A DNA stretch of 64,000 nt from contig CM069449.1 in the NCBI GenBank assembly GCA_035610835.1, positions 6,036,542 to 6,100,541 on the forward strand, written 5' to 3'. The notes beneath the pieces were generated by a model. The model ran no database searches. It was not told where the DNA came from and was given only the letters and a program-made list of their open reading frames with translations. The stretch is from Ophiura sarsii. Taxonomy: Eukaryota > Echinodermata > Ophiuroidea > Amphilepidida > Ophiuridae. Below are positions 21,293 to 34,048 of the stretch, piece by piece (the first letter of the stretch is position 1; each line of letters begins with the position of its first letter). Made by a program: the position numbers and the translations under genes.

Positions 21293-22610
21293 TATGGTAA
21301 TGAGTTAAGCTTTACATTCTGTATTTTATTAGCCATCTAAAACATCTAATTTTTCAGTTCAAAATGTAACAGATAACACATCATGGGAGTTAGGGTTAAC
21401 ATAGAGACTGATTCAGGTTGGTCATGGGTTACAATGAGATTATATGTTATGTATAGTCATTTATCAAACATTTTGGGTCTTAACTTTTGAATTTCAATAG
21501 ACCAAGTACCCTTTCATAAATGTCTACCCTGTTGTGTTACGTAGCATTGTTTGGTCTCCGGCAAACAATCCACACATGATACAAACAACTTAATGACACA
21601 ATCAAATCGCAATTTGTTCATAATTAATTCAAATAAAAATCTCACCATTCCCTTCATGACATGTTAATGAACTCGGAACTGTTTGAAATCCGACTCCAAT
21701 GGCTCAGTATGGATTCAATGAAAACCCGCTTGGGTTTTATTGCATGGGTAGCTCCAACATGCTCATCTCTGCGGGTCACAAGTCGGTAACCCATGTACAC
21801 TATACTGTGCAAAATAATTGACCCAATGGCTTCTGGGTATGAGTTCTGGATACCCAGAGTGCATCCAGAAGTTACCCATGTTTCAAATATGTGTACTGTG
21901 TTTCTGAACTGTGGCTTTGAAGATAGGAATAGTACAGTTTGTTGTCAAAACTAATCCACCGCTAATCAAAATAATTATTACCATGATCAGGGGAACAAAC
22001 TTGTCAGGTGCATCCAACTTGGAAAAGAAAATACACAAACATAAAATGGTAATAATGATAATTGTTTTGTCCTTTCTTTGACGGCAAAGACAGCACCATA
22101 GACCACTGTTTGAAATGTGGTTGGACGTGAATACTTCAGTTTCCCCAAAATTTGTAGATTATCATAGGAAAAATATAAGGGAATTTTGATGGTAAAAAAC
22201 TCTACGCACTACTTGCAATAAAATAAACTTGAAATGAAGGGACTAACAATAAGACGCATCCTCATCTGATGTCTAAAGATCACCAAGCATTATTAAATGT
22301 TAACTAGTTTTATGCTTATTCCCAACAACAAAACAAAACAATATATATCTCATAAATCAAGTTCAGTTAGGTACTATAATGGTATTTTCTTGCCGTGACT
22401 GCTAACAATAAAGCCCAGATTATTTTGTTCTATAAATCTTGTGACCTCCCTCTCTGCACCCTCACTGGTAATTCAAATTAATTTGTCACAGTCAATTAAC
22501 ATCGGCACAAAACAAACAGCAACTAGACATAAGCTGCGATCGGAGATCGCGGATATTAGTCTTTGGATTTGGTAGTTAGAGAGCGGGGATGTGCGTATTT
22601 GTTGGAACCA
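21293..22610. other. No recognisable gene
   Basis: GGGTTAC/GTAACCC-like words around 21780-21880 recur loosely. No exon or bounded element supported. Confidence 0.4.
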
Positions 22611-22624
22611 ATCAGCGTTCAGTT

Positions 22625-24090
22625 TTGATTTTAAAAACCGAACTATTGTATATGCGTACGGTCAACAGGAATATGTTGGCCAATTCTGACGATCCTAGGT
22701 AATTTCACTAAATTGCAACAGCGTTTTAAGTGAAAATCACTTTTTGACCCCTAGTGACCTTTTCTTGACCTTTGACCCCAAACTTATGATTGACTTTTTT
22801 TCTTGGCTTATCAATGCGCGCAAGAAAAAAGTAGTTCCGTCAAAATCGGAGCATGTCTTAAGATTTTCACCTGTATAGTTCAATGACCTCTAGTGACCCC
22901 GTGTGACATGTCACTTTTAGTGGAGAAGGACCCTATATGAACATGGATGAGAGGAATCTTTTGACTAATTCTGACAATCATAGGTCATTTCCTCTCGGAC
23001 AAGTAGCATTTTGAGTGAATGGAGTGAAAATTTACATTTTGACCCCTAGTGACCCCAAATATTTTTTGATTTAAAAAACTGAACTATTGTACATGCGTAC
23101 GGTCAAAAGGAATATGTTGACCAATTCTGACGATCCTAGGTCATTTCACTAAATTGCAAATGTGTTTTTAGTGAAAATCACGTTTTGACCCCTAGTGACC
23201 TTTTCTTGACCTCTGACCCAAAACTTGTAATTGACTTTTTTGCTTGGCTTATCAATGCGCACAAGAAAAAAGTAGTCCCGTCAAAATCAGAGCATGTCTT
23301 AAGATTTTCACCTGTATAGTTCAATGACCTCTAGTGACCTCGTGTGACATGTCACTTTTAGTGGAGAAGGACCCTATATGGACATGGATAAGAGGAATCT
23401 TTTGACCAATTCTGACAATCATAGGTCATTATCTCTTGGACAAGTAGTATTTTGAGTGCGAGGAGTGAAAATGTACATTTTGACCCCGAGTGACCTTTTT
23501 TTGACCTTTGATCTTAACGGTATTGTTGACTTTTGTTCTTGTCTCATCAATGCCCACAAAATAAAAGAAACCCGGTCAAAATCAGAGCATGCCTTATATT
23601 TTCCCCCTGTAAAGTTCAATGACCCCTAGTGACCCCGTTTGACATGTCACTTTTAGTGTGGAAGGACCCTATATGTACATTGATCCAAGGAATCTTTTGA
23701 CTAAATCTGAGTATCATCAGTCATTTTCCCTCGGACAAGTAGGGTTTTGAGTGAATGGAGTAAAATTTACATTTTGACCCCTAGTGACCCCAAATATTTT
23801 TTGATTTTAAAAACCGAACTATTGTACATGCGTACAGTCAAAAGGAACATGTTGACCAATTCTGAAGATCCTAGGTCATTTCACTAAATTGCAAATGCGT
23901 TTTTAGTGAAAATCACGTTTTGACCCCTAATGACCCCTGTTTGACATTTGACTCCAAGGTCATGATTGACTTTTTTTCTTTTCTTGTCAATGCGCACAAA
24001 ATGTCTGAGTTTGAGCAAAATCGGAGCATGTTGAATCACGTTTTGACCCCTAGTGACCTCTGTGTGACCTTTGACCCCTTATGCTTTACA
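22625..24090 (+). repeat. TGACC-rich satellite block
   Basis: Long diverged units: an ACCGAACTATTGTA(T/C)ATGCG marker near 22635, 23075 and 23815, and an AGGAATCTTTTGAC(T/C)AATTC marker near 22950, 23392 and 23687. Between them TTTTGACCCCTAGTGACC and TTGACCTTTGACCCC recur many times. The first unit is about 440 bp. Similar in wording, but not in unit, to the satellite at 2870-3862. Confidence 0.8.
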
Positions 24091-24560
24091 ACCTGAGTAG
24101 TGGTGCACATAAGGGTACTTGTGACCAAGTTTGGTCAAAATAGGTCCAACGGTTACGGCGCACTAGGTCCGAGGATAGAAGAAACAGCACGAATACAGTA
24201 TATTAGTCGTTTCTCGACTAATATAAATAGCAGTTGAGTAGATGGGACAGAGTATGCAGCATGCTTGGCAACACACAACATCCTAGGAGTACTATTGTAC
24301 AACATGTTCAACAGGTAGCGTCACGATTAGGAGGAATAAGGTTACACACACAGCAAGGCATCAAGTCTTTGCACACAGCAATGCTAGATGAGGTCATCCT
24401 ACGATAAACCAACTGCAATCAGTCAATAGTTAGGTCACCTAAGACCTATATGAAAGCTATGAAGATTGTTAAACGGGGTCAGTCGTCACAAACATGCACA
24501 ACACAATAGTCAAACGTCCTTGCTATTGTCAACACTCCCTACACAGAGGACTGCAGTGCA
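24091..24560. other. Spacer between two satellites
   Basis: It begins with the block's terminal sequence CCAACGGTTACGGCGCACTA and AGTCGTTTCTCGACTAATAT, then unique sequence. No gene. Confidence 0.4.
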
Positions 24561-24561
24561 A

Positions 24562-25472
24562 ATCTGTATAGAATATTTTAGGAAATGTATTAGAGCATGC
24601 TATCTACTGAAGATAGTAACTGTACAGTAGGTTAACTACTTTATGTATAGTATATTTTAGGAAATGTATTAAAGTATGCTATCTACTGAAGATAGTAACT
24701 GTACAGTAGGTTAACTACTTTATGTATAGTATATTCTAGGAAATGTATTAAAGCATGCTATCTACTGAAGATAGTAACTGTACAGTAGGTTAACTACTTT
24801 ATGTATAGTATATTCTAGGAAATGTATTAAAGTATGCTATCTACTGAAGATAGTAACTGTACAGTAGGTTAACTACTTTATGTATAGTATATTCTAGGAA
24901 ATGTATTAAAGTATGCTATCTACTGAAGATAGTAACTGTACAGTAGGTTAACTACTTTATGTATAGTATATTCTAGGAAATGTATTAGAGCATGCTATCT
25001 ACTGAAGATAGTAACTGTACAGTAGGTTAACTACTTTATGTATAGAATATTCTAGGAAATGTATTAAAGTATGCTATCTACTGAAGATAGTAACTGTACA
25101 GTAGGTTAACTACTTTATGTATAGTATATTCTAGGAAATGTATTAGAGCATGCTATCTACTGAAGATAGTAACTGTACAGTAGGTTAACTACTTAATGTA
25201 TAGAATATTCTAGGAAATGTATTAAAGTATGCTATCTACTGGAGATAGTAACTGTACAGTAGGTTAACTACTTTATGTATAGTATATTCTAGGAAATGTA
25301 TTAGAGCATGCTATCTACTGAAGATAGTAACTGTACAGTAGGTTAACTACTTTATGTATAGTATATTCTAGGAAATGTATTAGAGCATGCTATCTACTGA
25401 AGATAGTAACTGTACAGTAGGTTAACTACTTTATGTATAGAATATTCTAGTAAATGTATTAAAGTATGCTAT
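24562..25472 (+). repeat. 79-bp satellite, first block, about 11 units
   Basis: The unit begins GCTATCTACTGAAGATAG and includes TAACTGTACAGTAGGTTAAC and ATTCTAGGAAATGTATTA. Period 79 bp (for example 24599 to 24678). Units are nearly identical; the main variants are AGAGCATG/AAAGTATG and AGAATA/AGTATA, which partly alternate. Each unit has a hairpin CTATCT-ACTGA-AGATAG and a palindrome ACTGTACAGT. Confidence 0.96.
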
Positions 25473-25628
25473 AATAATAATATAATAATAAACAGGCATT
25501 TAAAAGACGCATTTCAAACCGCAAGGAAACACAATGCGCCGCACAAAGATAAAATCAATCAATTAAAAAAATCAAATTTAAAATTTAAAAATTTAAAATT
25601 TAAAACTTAAAATTTAAATTTAAAAATT
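25473..25628. repeat. Insertion splitting the 79-bp satellite
   Basis: The array breaks after GCTAT into TAATAATAATATAATAATAA, then GGCATTTAAAAGACGCATTT, an AATGCGCCGCACAAAG segment and an A/T run, before the satellite resumes at about 25632. The TAA microsatellite plus GC-containing core looks like a small dispersed repeat. No clear TSD. Confidence 0.6.
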
Positions 25629-26375
25629 AAGAATACGCTATCTACTGAAGATAGTAACTGTACAGTAGGTTAACTACTTTATGTATAGTATATTCTAGGA
25701 AATGTATTAGAGCATGCTATCTACTGAAGATAGTAACTGTACAGTAGGTTAACTACTTTATGTATAGTATATTCTAGGAAATGTATTAGAGCATGCTATC
25801 TACTGAAGATAGTAACTGTACAGTAGGTTAACTACTTTATGTATAGAATATTCTAGGAAATGTATTAAAGTATGCTATCTACTGAAGATAGTAACTGTAC
25901 AGTAGGTTACCTACTTTATGTATAGTATATTCTAGGAAATGTATTAGAGCATGCTATCTACTGAAGATAGTAACTGTACAGTAGGTTAACTACTTTATGT
26001 ATAGAATATTCTAGGAAATGTATTAAAGTATGCTATCTACTGAAGATAGTAACTGTACAGTAGGTTAACTACTTTATGTATAGTATATTCTAGGAAATGT
26101 ATTAGAGCATGCTATCTACTGAAGATAGTAACTGTACAGTAGGTTAACTACTTTATGTATAGAATATTCTAGGAAATGTATTAAAGTATGCTATCTACTG
26201 AAGATAGTAACTGTACAGTAGGTTAACTACTTTATGTATAGAATATTTTAGGAAATGTATTAGAGCATGCTATCTACTGAAGATAGTAACTGTACAGTAG
26301 GTTAACTACTTTATGTATAGAATATTCTAGGAAATGTATTAGAGCATGCTATCTACTGAAGATAGTAACTGTATA
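25629..26375 (+). repeat. 79-bp satellite, second block, about 9 units
   Basis: Same unit and orientation as the first block, ending within a unit after ATAGTAACTGTA at about 26373. Confidence 0.95.
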
Positions 26376-26454
26376 ATATGTTGTAGAATGTGTCATCTAC
26401 AATATTTAGCAATAGGTTAAAAGTTGAGGGGTATACTATCTTATGATACTGCCA

Positions 26455-26545
26455 TATGAACCCATGTGTTATCCGTGTGATACCAATGTGATACCCATGT
26501 GTTATCTGTGTGATACCAATGTGATACCCATTGGGTTATCCATGC
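26455..26545 (+). repeat. About 33-bp repeat, two to three copies
   Basis: CCATGTGTTATCCGTGTGAT followed by ACCAATGTGATA is repeated with small changes. Short minisatellite. Confidence 0.65.
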
Positions 26546-27165
26546 AGTGTTTCAATGGAACGTGGTAACATTTAATACTCTCTCTTTAATGAACAATATG
26601 CTTTATTCAAGTTAGTTACACCATTTAGTACATGGAAGTCAATTATTGTCAATAAAACAAAAACAAATAATGTTTTTAATTATCACAAACCTTGTCAATG
26701 ATAGCCTAATACTTTAATGGAGGCTGCCAGGTGTCCGGGTCAATTTATTAATGCATCTCTTTTCACAACTATATTTGTTTATAGATATTTCAATTACCAA
26801 ATATTTTTAGTCTATTGATTTACGTGTACATTTAATAGCTTGAAAGCTTCCGATAAAGATTTTCCAATACCACAATTAGCGAATCATTAGGCATGTTTTT
26901 TTCTTCATATGCTAGTGTGTCCATGTGTTTATATGAAGAATTGATCAGCTGTAACATGATATTATATTTTTATCCACGTCTAGACAAGACTACACTAACC
27001 TCATTGATTGTCATTAATGTTCAGTTATTGATTGGCAAATCTTTGTTGATCTAATTCATGTTTACATACATTGTTTTAAGGATGGACATGCTTTTAAGGA
27101 TGTGGTGCAAAATTACCCGTTTTTAATCAACAAAATGCCATGTACCAGTTATCTATCTTGTGACC
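26546..27165. other. No recognisable gene
   Basis: AT-rich spacer. Nothing supported. Confidence 0.4.
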
Positions 27166-27583
27166 TTAAAGGGACATAAAAGCGGTGTTGACATTTTTTT
27201 TAATTTTTAATTTACTTCAGAATTCAAGATGAACATTAAAAATTGCCATTATTGTTGTTTCTACCAACAAAAACCACAGCAAAACTTGATTAAAACAATA
27301 CCATCGCTATTTATTGAAAAACACCCTCTATGCAAATATGGTTCGCGTTATTTATCACGCGTTCTGCAGGGGGATACTGTCCGACGTAAAATGCTGATCG
27401 GGCCCGATCAGCATTTTTTGAATCGACGTTTTGTTATACAAAGAGGGCTGATTTTTCTTAATCCTTATAGGTGTAAGTTCATACAGGTAATACAATTGTA
27501 TAAATATACAAATCCCAGTTTTTTTAAATATATTTTTGTAATTGAGGGCGCTGCCTCCACCACATCTCTTAATGCCCCTTTAA
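27166..27583 (+). mobile_element. Hairpin MITE family B, copy 1
   Basis: Ends TTAAAGGGACATAAA and, inverted, ATTAAAGGGGCATTAAGAGAT. The centre holds a 30-bp perfect palindrome, AAAATGCTGATCGGG and its complement, at about 27388-27417. Shares long internal segments with 28345-28750 and, inverted, 45545-45824. The 126-residue frame across it is not a gene. Confidence 0.85.
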
Positions 27584-28344
27584 TAACTTGTTCACTACGA
27601 CACACATAATCAATTTCATCAAGTTTGCTATAATTATACTCATTATGTGGGTGTGGCAAAGTCATTCTTATATAAACTCAATTTTCAACCTCTACAGTAA
27701 CGCTAATGTCATTAATTTTGCTTAAATGATTAACTATTATTTCGCATTTGAAGACCTGGAAGGAGGAACAAAGATTTCAAACAGAGAGGGGTGAGATTGC
27801 CTTTATCTCATGCCCGCATGCACGTGGTATTTGGATTACATCAATGTACCAGGCAATATTAATACTGCATTAACTCCCACGCCTACCCTATCACATAACC
27901 TAAATCACATACAACATTATCGCTCATGTTTTATAAATTGATTTTATGTCGATTTAAATGATCTCATTTATTTCCGCTCCAATTCTATTCCAAATCAGCA
28001 CTTAAAGTAACATAATCCTGTGGTACTCTCTTTAAGTAAAAAAAATAATTGTGTTGCCCCCAGGAACAACTTCCCGATATCTGGTTGTGTTTAAATAAAC
28101 CATTTATAGATAATGTTCCCATACAATATATAATATAATAATGTAACAATCTTATTAAAAATTTAAAAAAACGATAATCCCTACAAACCATTTCTAAACA
28201 CTTTCATAAATTGTGAAAATTACATTTTAAAATACAAAACTAATACTAAGGGGTAGTATAGGCTGTAGAACCTGTTACATTGGCCTCATACTATTATCAT
28301 ACCGGAACCCTGCTAACCAGGCAATAGGAATGTTATACTGACAG
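27584..28344. other. No recognisable gene
   Basis: AT-rich spacer between two MITEs. No exon supported. Confidence 0.4.
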
Positions 28345-28750
28345 TTAAAGGGACATTAAGTGGTGTTGAAAATTTTAAATGTTTAAAAATTTACTTCAGA
28401 ATTCAAGATGAACATTAAAAATTGCCATTATTGTTGTTTCTACTAACAAAAACACAGCAAAACTTGATTAAAACAATATCATCGCTATTTATTAAAAAAC
28501 GCCCTCTATGCAAATATGGTTCACGTTATGTATCACGCGTACTGCAGGGGGATACTGTCGGACGTAAAATGCTCGTTGCGGCTCTACGAGCATTTTTGAA
28601 TCGACGTTTTCTTGTACAAAGAGGGCTGATTTTTCTTAATCCTTATAGGTGTAAGTTCATACATGTAATATAATTATAAAAATATACTAATCCCAGTTTT
28701 TATCATAATTGAGGGCGCAGCCTCCAACACATCTCTTAGTGCCTCTTTAA
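28345..28750 (+). mobile_element. Hairpin MITE family B, copy 2
   Basis: Same orientation as copy 1. The central hairpin has stem AAAATGCTCGT/ACGAGCATTTT and loop TGCGGCTCT near 28566-28596. Ends TTAAAGGGACATTAAG and CTTAGTGCCTCTTTAA. Confidence 0.85.
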
Positions 28751-30780
28751 ACTGGATTGGCAATATCTATATTGGTAACCCATAGCATCACATAAATTTG
28801 TGTTGTGGAATAAACATTTCAGAATTCCACAATTTGTGTACATTTCATAGCTGTATTCCATGGTGTAAAAAACTAATGCGGGACAGCAAAGAAGATATTG
28901 GCAATCACACACCTTTAATATATTCATAGCACAATCTAGATCATCTGATTGATTTTTAAAAAATGATTGATTACAAACAAATTGGGTCAGTAATATTTGA
29001 CTTGATATTATGACAAAAAAATCTTCAGATAAAAATGGAAAACCGATACTAAGTAATTTCCGTTGGGCTTTCCCAATGCACTATAAACATTTCAATTGAT
29101 AAACATCAGCATGGTGTAAAACAATACAGTGTAATGACACCACTAACAGGCATGACAACGGCGGCGGTACCATCAAAGTAATCACAAGACTTATCCAGAC
29201 GTTAACACCTTATCTAAAACGGAAATATTGCCAATTATGGCGTCATATTTCTCAATAACCGTGGTAACGTTACACTCGGTCACTGCCCTTTTTCCCCCAA
29301 CCCTCCCATCTAGGGTGTTAAAATATCTCCTACTAAACATCACCTTCAAAATGTGTGTCCATGTGCGCGCTATGGCTCTTGTCTGTTGACTTTCATACAC
29401 ATAATATGACTGTAGAACGCAAAGTGCTAAATGAACCCCAGATGGATCAGAGTGTCAAATAATAATAATTTCTATCCTGCTATTGAGTAGCTAGGGGGTT
29501 CAAATCGGTAGGAATGTTTTCTGCCGCATATTACGGGCAGTGGGTGTCACAATCACTGTATCTCTAACCATCTGCCCTTGATTTGAAATTGATATTTAAG
29601 GGAACAAAAATAATACTTGTAATGATAAATATCAGTACAATTTCTTTGTCAAATACTAGGAACCTTCCCCACTTTTTTACCTAATTTTGGTACGAAAAAG
29701 CAAAAAGCAAACTTTTCCTCAAACATGTGGAATTTGTCAACATAAGTTATGTGTCCAGCCAGACCTGAATATTATATGTCGTCCCATAGCAATGAATAAA
29801 CTACCTTGTAAGTATATAAATTAGCATCCATGTTTTAATTTCATATTTCACTTTCTTTGTGAAATTCATTTATATAATACATTCACATCACCTATACACA
29901 TATAGGCTGATAATGTAAATCTTTGACAACAATATGCCTTTTTTTCATATATTTATTCTAGTCCTACCTTCACAATTTCACAACATTCATGAAAATAAAA
30001 CCTCATCAAAAAATGTGGGTCTATCGAACATGAATTAAGGTAATGGACCTATAGGGTATATTGCTACTCTCCTGTTACCTGTGCGGCACAATACGAGCAT
30101 CGGAATTTGTGTCCCGACAACACGATGATGATGCGTTTATCCCAGCTTGCATCTTTGGGGGTTGATGTGCGCGCATGGTCCCTAAGGCACATTGCTATAT
30201 GGGAGATGGAGGAAAGCCAATACTGCTTGCTCTCTCTCGTCTTGCCGAATTTTACTTTTTTGTGGATTTTTGTGGATTTTTTCCCCTCTCCTTAATGACA
30301 GGTTCACAGAGGACATTTAAAGAATGGAAATTGATTTTTTGGGAAGACACTTTGATTTAGTATCTTTTTTCTTCATTTTGTGATTAATTTGTATGCCGGT
30401 TGTGAGGTAGGGAGTAAGTTCATTTAATGGAACGTACATATGGGTGTTAATGTTAGAAACAGAATAAGTGTCTTGTTGGGTAAGGGTGCTACTTTATAAA
30501 AGGAAATTAATTAAAACATATGCGTACTGCCACGGCAAAAGGGTGCAGTTGTCAGTCAAATGCATTTTTAGATATTGATGGAATAAGGCATGGAAAAACA
30601 AAGACAATTTTAGATGAATTTGTCTTCATGAAATCTTGAAGCATTCAAAATGCCCCTTTTATTGGTATTGAGATCTCAACTTTTTCTTTAAGCGACAACT
30701 GCACCATTTTAATGCGGCTGTTCACATATACTAATAGGAGTATAGACAAAGAAACTAGGGCCTTTGGTTTTAATATGTAC
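28751..30780. other. No recognisable gene
   Basis: Short frames (for example 29191-29400 minus, 30107-30295 plus) have no family motifs. I see no exon with supporting splice sites and no bounded repeat. Confidence 0.35.
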
Positions 30781-31136
30781 TTAAAGGGGCACTGAGAGAT
30801 ACGTATGTGAGTGCGCCCTCAATTCTATCTGGAAATCAGTTTTTTGCACGTAATACTTAGTCATATACTAACTACCATCTGAAACCGTTTACCTGAATTC
30901 GCCGCTTATCATGTAAAATTTCCCGATTTGGTAGTTTCGATGTAGATCGTATCAAAATTATCAGCATCACTCGCCACATAACTTGCTTCAACCAAATTTC
31001 AACCTAGCGTGATTATTATTATTCAACCGTTTTCCCATAAATCATTACACTTCAGGGTTCCTACTTACCTTATATATTGAAACAATTCCTTTTTCCAAAT
31101 TTCGTTTTTCTCTGCAATCTCTCAATGCCCCTTTAA
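30781..31136. mobile_element. MITE family A, intact copy
   Basis: Ends TTAAAGGGGCACTGAGAGAT and ATCTCTCAATGCCCCTTTAA. The interior includes GTGCGCCCTCAATT and CACATAACTTGCTT. The same element, interrupted by an insertion, lies at 48967-50839. End sequences resemble family B, so the two are probably mobilised by related machinery. Confidence 0.87.
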
Positions 31137-31855
31137 GATATGAAGATCTCAACCTTTTCTTTGAGAGACAACTGCACCCTTTTGATGCGGCTGTACATAT
31201 ACTTATAGGAGCATAGACAAAGAAGATAGGGCCTTTGGTTTTAATAAGTAATCCATTTTATGTTTTATTCTTAATGTACATGTATTTCTTTATCCTTGAG
31301 TCTTGAAAGCCACTTTATGTTATCAGAAATGTTGTGTTGTTAGTCTTTGTGTTGACATGTTCCCACTAGAGCTTATGCTTAGCTCTGTAACTGATACACG
31401 CCCTCGTCCCAACCAATCCTTATAGTCGTTATAAAGACCCTGGGAATTGTAAGTTCAGAATGCCCATGGGCTTAGCATATCACTCATACATTTTTCTCAT
31501 TTCACATGAAATAACACCTTATTTATTTTGGGGGAAAAAAATCAAAATATTGGAGCATTTTGAATGCAATTTTGAGGTTATGTTGCAGACTAGCATACTA
31601 ATTGCTATATAAATCATGCACCAACCATTACATCCCCTAAAGCATGCATATTCAATGTATGTAACCAATTATATGCATACTCCAGATATCCCATGCCAAA
31701 TATAGGCATTAGAATACCAAAACATAGCAGTATGGAAACTACACACTTCAACATTTAATATGCACCTATATATACGTCGTACATGTACTTTAACAGGATA
31801 ACCCATACCCTGCTAAATTTAAAATTTTTTAAAAAAACCAACAGAAGCACCGCAC
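31137..31855. other. No gene; a short diverged local duplication
   Basis: ATGAAGATCTCAACCTTTTC near 31138 repeats GAGATCTCAACTTTTTC near 30670, together with GACAACTGCACC and TATAGGAG(C/T)ATAGACAAAGAA, so about 110 bp is duplicated on both sides of the family A element. Confidence 0.55.
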
Positions 31856-31930
31856 AGTCGGTGGACCCCCATTCCCAGTCTCACACGCAAAGGTACATAT
31901 AGGCTCCCAAAATGTGGGTTCGATTCCCAG
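31845..31930 (+). repeat. tRNA-derived repeat with strong B-box
   Basis: GGGTTCGATTCCCAGGGGCTGC is followed by TTTTTT within 20 bp (Pol III terminator). The upstream half (CACCGCACAGTCGGTGGAC) is a poor A-box. A decayed tRNA or SINE. Confidence 0.45.
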
Positions 31931-33097
31931 GGGCTGCACCCCACCCCTTTTTTCTGTCCTTATTTGTGCGGTGTTTCCCCCTGTTTATTGCTACAAACTC
32001 CCAAGATAGGGTTATAGGACTATTTATTGTCAGCATCAGTCATTGAACAAGTGGCAAAGGAGAGCAGTTCAACTGAAATTGTACATGCCAGCATGTCTAT
32101 CTCAATGTACCCAAGTCTCAGTCAATTAATCTTTACAGGCTATTTGTTGTTTTTGTTTGCATCATATTTGTTTTGTTTTGCTGTTCTTTTTTTCTTCTTT
32201 TCAACACTACATTACAATCAATTGTTTGTGTATTGAAGAAGATTGTGATTGATCCATGTAAAGGCCTAAAGCTTCAAATTACATGCGTCTGTGGGTGGTA
32301 GTGGTATCAGTGTGTCAAACCATCAAAATGTCTTTAACAAAAATTCCCTTTAAAAGGGAAAACCCAGTATCAAGTAAAATTCCTTGCAATGAAGTGAAGA
32401 CCATTTTGGTGACATATGTTCGGAGTCACGGTTGTATAGTCCGATAGGTTCTATAATACGAAAAAATAAGGTTCTATAGTACTAAGGTTTTATAGTATTA
32501 ACGTAAAAGGGATGTGTTGTTAAAATTAGAACGTTTTTTAATTGATTTTAAGCTTATTCCACCCGACCTAGTGATTGGTGTATTTGATATGTGAGTATAT
32601 GACATGATCAAGCGAAATGAGCCACATGTCGGCAGTTTTCAATTGTGATATTTGTCCATCATTTAAAAGCAGGTGGAAATGGTCCAAACCCCACTAAAAT
32701 TGAACTTCTAGTTTTTAAATTACATACAATTTACCAACTGAGAAAACAAAGTAAAACATAAGAACCCTTCTTTTTTACCTATAACTCAAAATCAATATTG
32801 CCAACATCAGCTTGATCATGTCATATATTGCTATAAATCTACTTGTAAGTAAGTAAGCCTACTAGGTTACAACAAGCAAACTCACAGTGTAGCTAATTAA
32901 TTTCAAGCCAAGATCCATGATGTGGTGTTAACATTGAATACATTGTGATGAGATGCAGCCCCAGGGAGGGGATGTGTCAGTCAGGTATATATCATCCAAT
33001 CAACCAAAACGCAGATTAAGGGTGCTTTTTTCCCCAACCACAACGTGGGCCCGCAAAGGCCACTGCTAAGGGTATAAAAACCGCCAATTTCAGGCTA
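31931..33097. other. No recognisable gene
   Basis: AT-rich spacer. ATGTACCGATAGG-like words near 32450 (GGTTCTATA-GTACTAAGGTTTTATAG) form a minor local repeat. Nothing else. Confidence 0.35.
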
Positions 33098-33105
33098 GTA
33101 TAAGG

Positions 33106-33597
33106 TAGGGTTGTCATCGACATGGACGATGTCGACATTATGTCGATATTGGCTATTATCCCGACATGTCGATATCAACTTTGGGATGTCGATATAATTG
33201 ACATTAAATCGTCCGTAATGATTTGAGAAACAAATAATCAGCAAAGTGATTTTTTAAATGGCAATCTTTTCGCAAGAGTTGTGAGAAAATAAACAATATC
33301 CAACGATAGCAAACCGTTAAAAGTAATCACGCTAGTTCCCCCCTCACCACTTGCTCCATCGCATATTTTGCAATGCCATATTTCGACTAAGAAGTACGAA
33401 AAATGTCCATTTTTAACTTGTGTATATTGACTAGCGATATTTTCAATCTGCGGTAATATTCAATACTATCGCGGACATTAATTTGCGGGGACAATTGGCT
33501 TGGTATTTGGATCATAATATGTCGACATCATGTCGATATCGAGATTCTAAAATAGCAACATGTCGACATGAAGAAAAAAATCTCGATAACAGCACTA
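33106..33597. mobile_element. hAT-like element rich in TGTCGA words, 8-bp TSD GTATAAGG
   Basis: Left TAGGGTTGTCATCGACAT and right CTCGATAACAGCACTA are imperfect inverted ends. GTATAAGG lies at 33098-33105 and 33598-33605. Both subterminal regions carry several ATGTCGACAT/TGTCGATAT words, likely transposase-binding repeats. 492 bp, non-coding. Confidence 0.88.
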
Positions 33598-33605
33598 GTA
33601 TAAGG

Positions 33606-34048
33606 GTGAACTTTTCATGATAGTCACACATCATCATTGTAAAAATAGCCCAAAATGGTTAGGCCCAAAATGGTTAGGCCTATAAGACAAACTAACAAAC
33701 AAAACTGAATCACATATCAGCCTAAAATGCGTCTTCAGGACCATATCCTTTGGTAAAAGTATGATTCGTCAAGCTATATCCTTGTTAAGGGTCATTTTTT
33801 CCTTCTTTGAGAATCCGCGTTAAGGGTAGTTTTTGAGAGTGCATTCACACGGATGATTACAACTTCTTTTAGACATGAGGTCCCCCCTCACTAGGAGGGG
33901 ACGTCCCAAAGATACACCTTAGCAGATCCTGTGCAGATCCCGTTTGTGTGGTGGTGTTGTAGAAAAAACATACAATATCACAGCTCAAAAATGTACTATC
34001 ATTTCTACACTATTGTTACGGTAATGGTTTTCTATAATCAGTGATCCT
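33606..34048. other. No recognisable gene
   Basis: A short direct repeat, CCCAAAATGGTTAGGCC, occurs twice at 33650-33680. Nothing else. Confidence 0.4.

Noticed and set aside
24562..26375. CRISPR-like or bacterial repeat array
   Set aside because: Units are contiguous with no unique spacers, and the setting is a eukaryotic genome. It is a satellite.
27229..27609. Plus frame of 126 residues
   Set aside because: It lies within a MITE, and the same region in copies 2 and 3 is not open in a conserved way.
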